From the NCBI RefSeq assembly GCF_949628265.1, contig NC_088790.1:10730545-10794544 (forward strand): a stretch of DNA of 64,000 nucleotides, read 5' to 3'. The notes beneath the pieces were generated by a model. The model made no database searches. It was not told the origin of the DNA and worked only from the letters and a program-made list of their open reading frames with translations. Source of the stretch: Cloeon dipterum. Taxonomy: Eukaryota; Arthropoda; Insecta; Ephemeroptera; Baetidae. Below are positions 33,994 to 46,400 of the stretch, one piece after another (positions within the stretch are counted from its first letter, which is position 1; each line of letters opens with the position of its first letter). The translations under genes were made by a program, and so were the position numbers.

Positions 33994-36061
33994 GCGAGCC
34001 CCCCTCCAATATGTTATGAGGTACCAATGTCTTAAAATGTGCAGTTGCACGATGTAGAAATCCCATAAATCTGATTGGTCAACATTTTCTCTTCCCATGA
34101 TCAATCTCAAGATAACGGATTCCAGGTGCAGAAAAGGTAGCTATTATTGTCACGCAAACTTAATCTATTTTACGACGGAGATTAAAATTTGATCATGCTT
34201 GTTGTATTGATAAAAAAAACCCAAAAGATTTGGCAAGGTATGATGACTACATTTAATTTTCTTTCCTGGTCTTTTAGTAATCTAGGGTCGTAAATAATTC
34301 TCTAACGCGTAGGAAAATAGCTAAGCTTCAATGTGACACCAACGGATTATAACTTTTCGCAGTAGTGACAGCGGATATTACTCATTACCTCCAACAAAGG
34401 ATTGAATTTTAATTCTTGAGTTGATTGTTGAGCAATTTAACAGTAAAATTTGCGTTCCTCTGACAATGAGAGAAGTTATGTGCAATCGCCGCTGCTACAG
34501 CGTTTTGCTTTTTTCTTCACAATAATTCGCACTCCGCAAGAAAACTTATTCATAGGAATACTGTGCCGTCGAACAGCAATGTCTTGCAGGTTGCATATCA
34601 TGGAAAGATCATTTTCTTTACAATTTTGTTCAAATTTCATATTTTTCAGAGTTAGAAATTTAATAATTGTCGAGTATTGCGATTTTGGTCAATATCAGGC
34701 CTTCTCAGTGGCCAAATCATTCATCTATTTTGGTTACTGCTGATAAAATATTAACCAAAATTTAGGAACTCAAGTGTACATGAAACGTTCCGATCTTGTA
34801 TTTTTAATTGTAGAATTTCACACGTAAGACTGTTAATTTCGTCATAGTAGTAGCATAGCTCAACAACTAAAATGCGAATTTCTTTCTTGTAAGAAAAGGG
34901 CAACAATCAAATGAACAATTAAAACTTGTGTGTTTGTTGAGTGATGAGAAAATATGCTACCACGACGGTTTGTACAAGTACAAACACAAAATTACCCGTT
35001 TATGCTCAAACTCGTCAAAGTTTGCCATGAAAATCAGTAAACTTCCAATCATAGGGGTGGACACAATAGCTACTTATTAAGTGCTTATATAATTACAATT
35101 ATATTATTTGTTTTAAAATTGCACAAATAGCATTGATTGATGCTTTCAGTTCATTTTGACTATGGCTGTTTCGAAACGAAAAATTTTAATTCCTTAAATA
35201 GTCAAATCTTATTTCTTTCTTTTTAAAAATTTGCAACAATTTTTTGTATTTAATCTGATGAAATTTGGACCGAACTTTGATTGATAATGATTTTATCAAC
35301 TCATATAACATCAGATAAGCTGTGACGCACGAAGGGGCGCCCCGTGGTCCAGCCCGCGCACACCCACCGTGGCTGTTGCACCAATTTTACGGAACGGCGC
35401 ATCCGAGCACCGAGAGAAGCGGTGGCGGCCTGAGTTATTTTGATCCGAATGCAAGCAGATGGCGTTGACCTCTGCGTACCATTAGGCGTTGCCGTGTCGT
35501 GGCCAAAAAAGGCGCCCTGGCCAATTTCTCCTCGCGCCGCGGGCCTCGACCAACAGGTGAGACTTATAGGCCTCCACCCTCACACCCCTCGCACCTTTGT
35601 GAGCCGAAAACGAGGTCGAAAAGGGTGGAGACTGACACTCGGCCTCTTTGCCAATTATCGAACGCGCTTTTTGTGCTGCTTGGACTCCAGAGGCTATTTT
35701 TTCCTTTGCTCGCGGTGACCTCAATACGCGCGTCTTAGTCAGTCAGTCAGTCAGTCAGTCGCACAGAGGCTAGACTACAGTCGCCATCCACCCGCGCGAT
35801 CGATCTTGCCTAGCACGTATACAACTATATTATTTTATTTATTCTCTGTTTTCTTTCAACTTTAGATAACGTCATTATCATTTCCTGTTAAAACCCACAG
35901 AACATTTTGAATAATGTAGTACAATAGTCATTTGGTATTATTTTCTCGTAGCGAGAAGCACTGTAGAATCTCTGTATTATATTTTATATGTTCTTGTCGC
36001 AGAAAGGAAAAAACAAGACAATTCGGTCTGAAATAAGTGTGCGGCAGTTCCGGCGATAAAA
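33994..36061. other. Intergenic region with GC-rich probable promoter or 5' UTR of the MARVEL gene
   Basis: The region is AT-rich up to about 35320, then GC-rich to about 35800. A strong donor (CAACAG|GTGAGA at 35556/35557) suggests a non-coding first exon of the downstream + gene. Overlapping open frames on both strands here lack protein features. Confidence 0.4.
35737..35760. repeat. (AGTC)6 microsatellite
   Basis: Six perfect AGTC units. Confidence 0.95.
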
Positions 36062-38011
36062 ATGTCGCACAGCGTAACTGTCACTCGCACCACCACCACA
36101 ACAACCACCTCTGCCATCCTCATCAACACTGGCTACTTCAAGGCCGCGCCAGGACTTCTCAAACTTGGAGAACTGGTCAGTTCTTTTTCCAAAATGAATT
36201 GATTTTTTTGTAGGAAACTCAATTTTTTTAATGTGATTGAGGCTAGAATATTTTAGAGGCCGCATTAGGCTATTTGGCCTCAACATATAAAATAATTCAA
36301 GATAGAAACTTATAATAAAGGCTATTTGAGTTTTGTTTATTCGGATTTCAGTAATTTATTTTTATTATCTCCAGCAAGTAGATTGATAGCAGCATTTAAG
36401 TAAACATGTTGTGTCTTTTTTGACAATCCTTAATGACATCCGGCGCACTTTCTCCTGCCAGATTGTGGGCACGGTGATCATTGGGCTGGTCGCAACGACC
36501 CTTTCGCGCTACCACAACTACTACTCGTCGGGGAATGAAGAGCTATTTTTCTTCGTGACAGCATGTGCTTGCGTAATAGCCACGGGCTGTCTTCTCATCT
36601 CCTGCCTACTCTCCATCTCCACGGCCAGCATCATCAGCAAGACGATTTTTGTAAGTGAAATTGAAACAAAATTAATATTAACTTTCGCTGAGCTGCCACA
36701 TGTCTCCGACCTTGCGTCAGTTCGCCGCGTTTACTTTGTAAGATATCAAAAGTCGCTCCTCTTTTTCTTAAAAAAGGCACGTTCGGGTCACGTGACTGCG
36801 TGATGCGTCATCTTTCTGCAGCAGACTAGGAGAATGAGAGAGAAAATAGTTTTAAGATTAAACAAAGCTATCTATATTCACTCCGAAATATTTTAGTTTT
36901 TTAAGGCCGCTCCTGCTCCCTTAATACAATGAAAAGGTTGTGTTTTCGGTTTTCGCAATATGTCGTGTATTGATGAAAACAATACATCGGGAAATCCGCT
37001 GGAATAAACCTGCGTAGCCTCGCAATTTAAATTCAATGGCCATTTAAAATTCACTCGTCAGCGCAATTGTTCAATCACAAATTTTTGCTCAATTGTGTTT
37101 TAGCACTCAATACAACAAACGACGCCTTCACGGCGCTTGTGAAGCTTTAAAAGTGAATAAAAGATTAAAATTAATTTTGAATTTGATAAAAAAACGATCT
37201 TTTTAATTCGAATTTGTTTTAAGAATTTTTCTTCTGACTCTTTGTTCTATTTTTGCTTTTGACGCCGCGTAGGAGCTTGTGTACCATGGAGTCGCCTTCT
37301 TCCTATATCTGATTTCTTCAGCGCTCGCTTTGGTGCACTCAACCGGCTCGAACCGCCGCCACGATAGCAGCCTCTACCTCACGGCCGCTGTAAGCCACCC
37401 CTACCAAATTAACCCCTCAGCGGGGATGCCAGATCGATAATCTTCAATTTTCCTATATCATTTGTAAAATTCATGGCACAAAAATCAATTAATAATATTT
37501 GGAAAAAGAATGATTAAAAATTAAAATTCAGGAGACAATGGGGGTCTGGCAACCCTTTAACGTCGCAAATAATTTTGTGCTTCACAGCGAGCTGGAAACG
37601 GAGAGTGCACCAAATCCTCTGCTTGCTTTGTGGCCTGTGCGTTGCGCCCGCAGTAACTGTCTTGGGATGAACCCCTATGACTGTTGCAGCTGCCCCTGCT
37701 ACTGGTGCCACTCACCCTGATGAACCTTTTGTCCGCCGTCCTGCTCCTGTTCACGGTGATCTCGCGCAACCACGGCCACAAAGTCACAGAGGACTTGTAC
37801 TCCACCAGAATCCAAGCAGCTGTGAGGGAGCAAAATTTGAGCGATTTATAGCGAAATGGTTGTTTGATATAATAATCTAATTCAAACAATCATTAAAAAG
37901 GAAGTATAAATATATTTGATTTAAAAATTTTCACAGATCTTGGGTCTGATCAACACGATCCTATACCTGGCTAGTACTATTTTGGCCTACAAGTCGTACA
38001 GAGGAGGATAA
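36062..38011 (+). CDS. MARVEL-type four-TM protein with two alternative third-TM exons
   Basis: Exons: 36062-36175, 36462-36650, then 37273-37389 or 37690-37821, then 37937-38011. All junctions are phase 0. The N-terminus is [20 protein letters not shown], a Thr-run start I associate with small insect MARVEL/CKLF-like membrane proteins. Exon 2 gives TM1 ([14 protein letters not shown]) and TM2 ([19 protein letters not shown]), and the last exon gives TM4 ([18 protein letters not shown]). The two middle exons (39 and 44 codons) each encode one hydrophobic span, and each ends in a similar way (LYLTAA and LYSTRIQAA). Using one gives a four-TM protein of 164 or 169 residues; using both would give five spans. 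MARVEL proteins act in membrane apposition and vesicle traffic; no specific role can be assigned here. Confidence 0.8.
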
Positions 38012-39123
38012 AAAGTTGTTCCGCACTGGAGGAATGGAAAATTTTCATCTCTCTGAAATTGTATTTTTGCTGTACTTATTCTTGGAATCGGATCTGCTTG
38101 AATAATTGTGGCCTTGTCATGACAGAATATTGATGTGTTCATTTTCATATTTACACTTATAAGCACAAAAAGAACTAAAGTATTATAAAAACGTACATTT
38201 TTAAATAAGTTTATTTAAACAAAATACCAGAAAATATATTTTGAAAATTCTTGCGATGCTTCACACGATTAGCTACTAGCAATGTCGTCCTCTCTTTTTT
38301 CGTTAAAAAATAAAAGTTGCGACGATTTATCTGCTTAAGGGACAAATCGATGGTTTTAATTGTTTTTACTCCCACTAAGCAAAAGAGACATGAAATACGT
38401 GAAAAACGAACAAATCAAATCAGAACTATTAACGCACTTTATTTTAGTTGTGAAAACCTTTGATAAAATTTTTGATCATAAAAATGTTTTCCATAATTAT
38501 GTTAAAATGCCTCATCCATTTTTAATCTCCTAAAACACATTTTTTCAAGTAAGAGCTATCATAGAATTGTGTTGAAATATTTTAGTGTATCTTGTAAACA
38601 AAACCAAAGAATATCATCCTACAAGCAAAAAATGAAATATTAATTTTCATCTAATTCATAACTGTTGTGCTGGCCGTGCAGATCTTTTTAATATCATTTT
38701 GATAATACATATAATGTTATGTATGTGTAGTATAAAAAATATTTACATATATCTAAAGCGCCGGTGCTGCCACCTCGGTTTTGGTTACACATACTGACAC
38801 CGGTACAAGTACCGGTTTTTAAACTACAATGCCAAACAAACGACCAAATTAAACCGAACCACCGAGTTAGAAAACCGGTTAAACCGGCAGCACGCTGCAA
38901 ACAAAACAACCGAGTGAGCGCTTTGTTGTGCCGAGCCTTGGCGCTTTTCGGCCGTCGAATCGGCAGAAATCGGCGGGTGAATTGTGCGTCACGTGGCCAG
39001 GAGGGGCGAGGGCGCCGAACCGCAGCGCCAGTTGCCAGGGTGGTGGCTCGTTAGGGGGCAGGTCGAAGGTTGCAGGTCAGCTGGAGGAGAAGTAGTGGCA
39101 GCGCGTATCGATCCGGGGGGACG
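38012..39123. other. 3' flank of the MARVEL gene and promoter of the ZAD gene
   Basis: The first part is AT-rich. From about 38930 to the ATG at 39124 the sequence is GC-rich and is the likely promoter and 5' UTR of the zinc-finger gene. A MITE-like block lies at 38758-38896. Confidence 0.5.
38758..38896. repeat. MITE-like inverted repeat rich in GGTTTAACC/ACCGG blocks
   Basis: GTGCTGCC on the left mirrors GGCAGCAC on the right, with CCGGTTT/AAACCGG and CTCGG/CCGAG blocks between. It looks like a relative of the two hAT-like MITEs, but no clear target duplication is visible. Confidence 0.35.
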
Positions 39124-42100
39124 ATGGCCGCCGGCTACAGAAGGGCTAACTACTACGAGCTCTGCCGCCTCTGCACCTCCAGCGAGGGCGTTAAGGTGCA
39201 CATCTTCAGGGAGGAGGGCCAGCGCCGGCAGTTGATCAACAAAATTCAGAACTGCCTGCCCCTCCAGGTGCGTTTTATCGCCAGGGTGACCCGCCCCTCC
39301 CCGCATTTCCCTCGGCGTTCCCGCCGAATAGGGTGTGAGGGAGGAACCCTTTTCCTTTTTATTTTTATAAAGTTGTGGATTTCATTTTATGTTTTAAGTC
39401 CCTTCACATTAATTTTCTTACCAGGGTCAAGAGCTTTGACCTGAGTTTCTGAGTTTGTTTTGTCAGTTTCTGTTTTTGACCTCCTTTTGCCACTTTACTC
39501 TAAATCTTGAATTTGTTTATTATTATGTAGTTAACGTTGTTAATATTTTATATATTTCCCAGAAATTTAGCCATTAACCCATAATTTGTTATGACAAGGA
39601 AACTATGTTCTCGGCTCTTTTTATTAAGCTCAGTGTTTTTTTTCCATTTTCAAGCTTCTAAAGTGATTAATTAGGCATAATTTGAGATTTAGACTTTTTA
39701 ATTAATAATTATTAACTCAACAAATAATTGTTTGATTTTAACAAACAATCTAAATTTCCCAGGTCATAGAAGAAGATTCCTTGCCAAATATCATCTGTAT
39801 GGACTGTGTGCATAGGCTTGAGAGTTTTTACGATTTTCGGCAAACATGCATCAATGCAGAAGCAATGCTGGAGAGCTATTATTCTTCGTTAAAATTCAAC
39901 GAAGAGTTTAGGAAGACTGGAAAGGTATAAATGTTCAATATTTCAAAAACAAAAAAACACTCCTTAAATCTGGCTTCGATTGGTTATTTAGTGCTACGTA
40001 AAAGAAGTACCAAAGAAAAGAGAGAAACTGAAGCTGCCTCTGGAACCTTTGGTTAAACCAGATATAAACATCACTCGGATAAACACAACTCCGTCGTTAC
40101 CAGAACCACAAGCGATCAAAGATGTGGCAGCTGAGGATGTGCTTCCGACGGTGCAAATTCAAGAGGAAGAGCAGACTAACCCCCGAATCGAGAGTGTCCA
40201 GCACGTAGGCGAGGTGCAAATTCACCCCATTGAGACAATGAACTCTGGGGTCGAAGACGACGTGGAACATAGTGTCGACAATGAGGCTGTGCAGGAGTTT
40301 GAATTCATTGTCGACGATAAGGTCAAGAACTCTGACGAGGTTAGTGTTGGAATAATTGGATTTGTGCATATTAGCCACTTATTTATTTTTTTCTATAAGA
40401 CAACAAAATCATGCAATGACCGCTCATAAAATAAATTAAATGAGAACAAATCAGTTCTCAGCATTCCGCGTCAAAATTGTCCTGCAGACTGATGATTTAT
40501 TCAAGTCTTTGACCACTTTCTCGTTTAATTTGGAGAAAAATTAATTAAATCATATTATTCAGAGGGAAGAGGAAGAAAACGAGACACTCTTAATGGAGTT
40601 CAACTTCATCAAAGGAGACAAATCAGACGAAACTGATGGCGAGTGTGGACGGTAATTCTTGTTTTGAGTCAATCTATTTCTCATTTAAATTTTATCCTCC
40701 CCAGAACCTCAATGGACCAGATTGGCGAATTCCTGCGCATTAAGCCCGTGTGGGTGACCCCGGTTTCAGTGACGCCAGTCAACAAGCAGGATACGGCTAC
40801 AACAGAGGCGTCAAATCATTGTAGTCGCTGCAACAAAACCTTTTTCGACAGTCAGCTGCTCAACGAGCATGAATGTGGCGGCGTCCAAGTCACCATTGTA
40901 CCTGTGAAAGCCAACTTGTCAAACTTAAAGTCAAATAATGCAGACGAGGCCTGCTATATTTGTGAAGTCTGCTCAAGGCCGTTCAAGTGAGCTAAAAATC
41001 ATTTACAAACAAATCTTAACTGTTTTTCTAAATCTAACCAGAAATAATTTTTTTTTTAAACAGACTTAACAAACGTCTGTTAAACCGTAGAATAATAGCA
41101 TATAAATGCTGTTCATATGGCTCCCTGATTTAAATTTTTTTTACCTGAAATAAATTTTTTTGACTCAAATTTCTGCAGTTCGATTTTATAATTGCTTGGC
41201 GTTCCGTAGACGGAAAGAGCACCTCATACAGCACAGCAAATTGCACACTGGCGAGCGGCCGTTTCCGTGCAGCGTGTGCGGGAAGACATTCTCGCGCAAA
41301 GAGCACCTGATCCGACACACAACCTGCCACACAGGAGAGAAGCAACACGAGTGTGACGTCTGCGGCAAATCCTTCTCGCGGCGGGACAACCTGCTGAAGC
41401 ACCGCAAAACGCACGGCGTCAACGGACCATTTGTGTGCGAGACGTGCGGTAAGACGTTTACAATGAAACATTACTACGTCATGCACCGCGCCACACATAC
41501 CAACGAGACTCCAGAGAGACCATTCAAGTGAGTTTAAGTTATTTTTTAATCTTGAATTCAGTGAATTGCGAGACTAAACTAGCAACCATTATTTTTATTA
41601 AATCCGAAGTCCCGAAGTCTAATTTGTTTGCTACTGCTAATGTTTAGATTTCAATGAAAAAGTAGGCTAGTCTTTACATTAATTTCCTGAAACTATATTT
41701 TGATCTATATCCATAAATAATAGACATTTTCTAGAACTTGCTTAGATTTTTATAACATTTTGTCGTAAAAAAATTAATAGACCAGTCAAATGGTTGAACT
41801 ACCAACATTCAAATCCAGATATATAAAAATATTGGTAAGAAAATTTAAACCAAAATAATTATTTAAGTTATTTTACTTCCGTTTAATTGGATTTCACTCT
41901 CCATTGCTTGCTAATTAACAAGGAAACCCCACACATGTTCCGTAGTAAAAAGTATTTTATAATTGTAGACTTTTCATTAAATTAGAAGAAAATTGGTGCT
42001 GATCTAGCACCATAAGAAGTGAGTCTTATGTGGATTTTGCATTTTATTTATTTATTATTTTTTATATGATTAATTTGTGCCAAATCAGTGTGACATTCTG

Positions 42101-43088
42101 TATGCAGACTCTCATTGACAAGAAAAATCAATCGATGAGTAATTTTTATGATTTTGACTGTTTTTCATATTTTTGTTATGTTTTTTAATAATTTTACGTA
42201 ATTTTTTATCTTGAATAATAAGGCTGAACATTTCCCTCAAAATTAACGTCTTTATATCGCTCTACCAGTTACGGCTTCTTCCCAAAACCATGTTCCATTT
42301 ACAGAAAATTTTAACAGAACATCAATAATTTCCTCATTTAAGTTGAAATTATTTGTTCAAATGTTTTTCAGAAAGCCTTAAGTGACTAACCAATCGATTC
42401 GTGTCGGCGAAGGGAAATCTATTTACCAAAAATCACCATGATATAACAATATTTGGATTTTTTTTAAATTTCAAAAAAATCCACTTTGAAAATTGGAAAT
42501 AATGCTTTGATTGGTGGTTCACAATTAAATTACAAAAGTTTACCAGGTTTATACAAAAAATGTACACATGCTAGGGGCGGAAGGTCCACAACGTTTCCTT
42601 TTTAATGAAAAAGAGAGACTGCAAGGGGTTGCAATTAATTATATTTTTAATAATATATATTTAAACTTTCGCTAAAATGTTTTTTATCTAGACCTTTTTA
42701 ATTTCAAATTGTACCACATAATATATTATATCATAGAAGACAAGAAATTCTTTGAATAATTAATTGGGTTAAAAAAATTTGCTCCAGATGCGACAAGTGC
42801 GGGAAGAGCTTTGCTGTGAGACAGTACCTCTTGAACCACATTTCCCGGCACAGAGACAATCCGCAGCACCAGTTAATCACGGACGACTTAGATGCCACAG
42901 TAAAGCTGCCAAGTGCCGATGAAACGGCCGAGAGTCTTGCCGATCAGAGCAACAACTACGTGCAAATAGTGCAGTTAAACGCGGACTCGGATGAAATCGA
43001 GCAAGTGGGCGAAGAGCACGAACAGGATGGCGGCACCTTCGTCCAAATCGTGTCGCTGAAGGAGGAGCATCACCAGGTCAACTCATGA
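39124..43088 (+). CDS. ZAD-C2H2 zinc-finger transcription factor (phase break between exons 5 and 6)
   Basis: Exons: 39124-39267, 39763-39924, 39992-40339, 40563-40651, 40705-40986, 41179-41527 and 42788-43088. The N-terminus is a ZAD (zinc-finger-associated domain) with C14, C17, C60 and C63, an arthropod-typical dimerisation module. An acidic linker follows (exons 3-4), then a degenerate finger (CSRCNKTF), then an array in exons 6-7 with TGERP-type linkers (CSVCGKTF, CDVCGKSF, CETCGKTF, CDKCGKSF). The tail contains NNYVQIVQLN and TFVQIVSLK. Exon 5 ends with two bases of a codon after CEVCSRPF, but exon 6 needs one base to read LAFRRRKEHL; the literal join meets TAA at the fourth codon. The coding sum is one base off a multiple of three. 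A 1-bp indel, a missed micro-exon or an odd splice site is needed to explain this. Confidence 0.8.
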
Positions 43089-43409
43089 AGTGCTTAGCTA
43101 GTTTTTCCGTTGATAGATGTTTGTGTTGAAGAAAGTTTGTCTTATCTTTCTTGACTTCGGAAGGAATATGTAAGGGCTGTATTTTTGTGAACTGAGTGGG
43201 TGAGTCTGCAACCATTAGAAGAAAGGCACAAATGAACTAATCATCGTCCTTGGGATTTGGTGTAACTGTAGTTACACATTTATTATTGTGCATAGTTTCG
43301 ACTTAAATTACACAAGGTTTTGAACGCAGACAACTAATTTTAAAAATAAAAATGCAAATACAGATAAATCACATGTCGTTCAGTCATTTAGCCCCTCTGA
43401 AACTGAATA

Positions 43410-46400
43410 TTACGTTGGCGGGAAAATCGCTAGCAACTGACGTAACGATTCCTCATTTATGGTTAGCAGCGGCTCCGCGGGCTGCTGTATTAGCACAGGC
43501 TGCACCACAGGAGTGGACAAAACCGGCGGCACCGCTTCCACGTCTTTGATGGTGTCTGCGCCTACTGTTTTGGAAATCAAGCGTTGCACCAGGTCGCTTT
43601 GCCGCACCAAATCGCCGGGTGGTTGTGCTATGCATTTGTGCGTCCGCTGACTCACCTGAAACATTAAAATACAGCGAAAAATGGGGTTTAGATTGTTTCT
43701 TGCAAGATTTCATCGGAAATTAAAAAATACTAAAACAAGCTTTGAAAGATATTAAACTGACACAGCGATAGAAATAGGAGAGTGCGTAGGATGTCCAAAA
43801 CGTTTAAAAAGGAATAAGTAAGAAAGACCCAAATTTAATGTAAGTTATTCAACAGAAATTTGTCAAAAAAAATTCTCATGCGTATTTTTTTATTAATATC
43901 ACGTTACTCACTACCGGCCATTTAAAATGTTTCTCGAGTATTTTAAAGACAAATTCAAGCTCTCCAAAGAAGTTCTCTTCTCTTGCGAACTAGATCACAG
44001 GCAGGAATCGTTGAATATGTCCATCCATTTGGGTGATAAATTCCTTTAGGACCCCTTCCATTTCAGACAAATTCTAACCTTTCTGACTAATTCCGTTTTG
44101 GACAACTAACAACCAAACGTTAACCATAGAAAGTTAACATGTTTCGTAAATTATAATCGTTTGTATGAGAGTGACGGGTCAGTTGGACAGTTTCAAATCA
44201 TTTTGGGGAAAATCAACGGAATCCCCACCAGGTGTCAGTCTTCATTATGAGGATCAGCAAAATTTTGTTACATTTTTAGCGGGTTTCCCATGACCTTTTT
44301 GTCTGATCTCGGAATGTAACCGTTTTCATATTATTGTGTGTATATTCAATTCAGCTCTCGCTGAACCCGATCAAATGATTGTCAATATATAAAGATCATT
44401 AATCTAGGCCAAATCTCACCATTGGTCATTTCTTTAAATTTAAAAGGAAGTAATATCGGAAAATTTTCAAGTGTATACTCTCTCATGAGTAAGAAATTCA
44501 GCTCCATAATTTGAATAACAAATTTATATATTTTGATTTTAGAAAATATTGTGAAATCAACCTTCTGGTATATAGGAACGATTATGACGTGCTGAATCTT
44601 GACCTCGAGCTGAAATAGTCAAAATAATTCAAGCAAGATAATTATCTTTATTCTAAGCAAGAGAGTAAAAAAATCGCAAACACCACTCACAAAGTTGCAC
44701 ACAAAATCATATTATGTGCTCTTTGAGAACATTTGAGGGATTAAGTTTCATATGAAAAAAAACTACTTTGCGCGGAAATTTTTCTTAAAACCCCGATTTT
44801 TATAGCCGTTTTTCTGAAATTGGATATATTTGAATATTTTACAGCTATCGGGGAAATTATATCTTAATTTTAGTTTTATTCCGAAAGATAAAACATTTTT
44901 GAATGTTTTATTCCATATGAGGTGGAAACCTGTGTTTCTAAACGAGCGATTCCGAATAATACATTTAGTGTAGTTAAGTAGGCATTAATTGACACGCAAT
45001 ATTATTTTTTTTAAATGAAGTGCTTGGAGACCTTGTATCTGAACGATTTGTTGCAGGCGGTGCACTTGTAGGGCAGGGCGCCGGTGTGGATGCGACGGTG
45101 CACGAGGTAGGAGACGCGCTGGCGGAAGGCCTTGCCGCAAGTCTCGCAGGCGAAGGGCCGCTCGCCGGTGTGGATGCGCTGGTGGTTGTGCAGCGTGGAC
45201 AGCTCCTTGAACGCTTGTCCGCACTCCTGGCACACGTGTGGCTTGGCGCTCGTGTGGTAGAGCAGGTGCTTGTGGAACGACTGCTGGAACGCGAAGCTCT
45301 TGCCGCACGTGCCGCACTGGTACGGCCGCTCGCCCGTGTGCAGCCGCTGGTGCTTCTTCTGCAAATAACCGACAGCAACCCGGTGAGTACCATGAAAATG
45401 GGGGAATTGGGACTTTTTAGGTGATCTATAACATTTTGTTTGGGGTTTATGCCTTGCATTTTCACTGGAAGCAGTTGATTTAAGAAATTAATCTAGAATT
45501 AGAATACTTATAAACACTACTTGAGAAGCTAGGAATTTCTCCACCTAAAATTACATGTTGTGGTTGGTGTTTTGGGTGTCGTTAAAAAACGCCAATCGAC
45601 TTGCCTCCAAGATATTGCTCCCTTTAAAAAATTCACGAATCAAAAATCCCATCCTTCTTAATTTTTAGCTTTTTCAATGAGATAAATTTCGCTTCTTCTA
45701 ACACGAAAAATTGGGAACGAGATAATCATTGTATCAATCACTGTTGCGATTTTAATTTTTATACTTGTTTTAAAAATAAATTGCCCGTGTGTTTATTTTC
45801 ACAATTAGTCAAAAATACATTAATTTATCATTCCTAAGTTCAAATCAAAACAGACTAGTCAAATGTTAAAAAAATACTTACATTTTTTCACTGAACTTTC
45901 TCTGATATTTTTTAGCTTTTCTTTTCAAAAGAAAAATTACTTCAAGAAAAGCAATTAAATTTCCAACTGTTTCGGCCGTTTGTTTTTTTTCCAAAGGTTG
46001 GTTGCAAATTTATTAAATTCACAAAATGTGATAGAACTAATTGTAATAGATCTTTTCTAGATATGTTATGCTTAGTAACCATTAAGTCGTTTAATTATCA
46101 TTCGGAGAATTTTGCTGCCCAATGCGATAAAATTTGCTTGAAGAATTATGTAATCTATCAAACCAAAAAGCTTTATCATTGCAAGATCAATTGGCTTTAA
46201 TTCCTATTCAAAGCAGCGACAAACGGACTTTACAAATAACCTAATTATCCTACTTCTGCATATGAACGGAGAAGGCGGGAGAACTAAAGGTTTGTATCTT
46301 GAAAAGATGGAAATGTCTTAATTAGTTGCGAATAAAGCAGTAAATCAACGCAAGGATAGAACCTAGACTACTCCTAGACAAGCATGCATCCTGATCGGCC

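Noticed and set aside
35440-35724. Overlapping frames of 79-92 codons upstream of the MARVEL gene
   Set aside because: GC-rich promoter or 5' UTR sequence; open on both strands without protein features.
41130-41498. 122-codon antisense frame
   Set aside because: Antisense shadow of the ZAD-gene finger exon.
44974-45465. 163-codon Ser/Arg/Ala-rich frame
   Set aside because: A shifted-frame shadow of the zinc-finger exon at 45032-45358.
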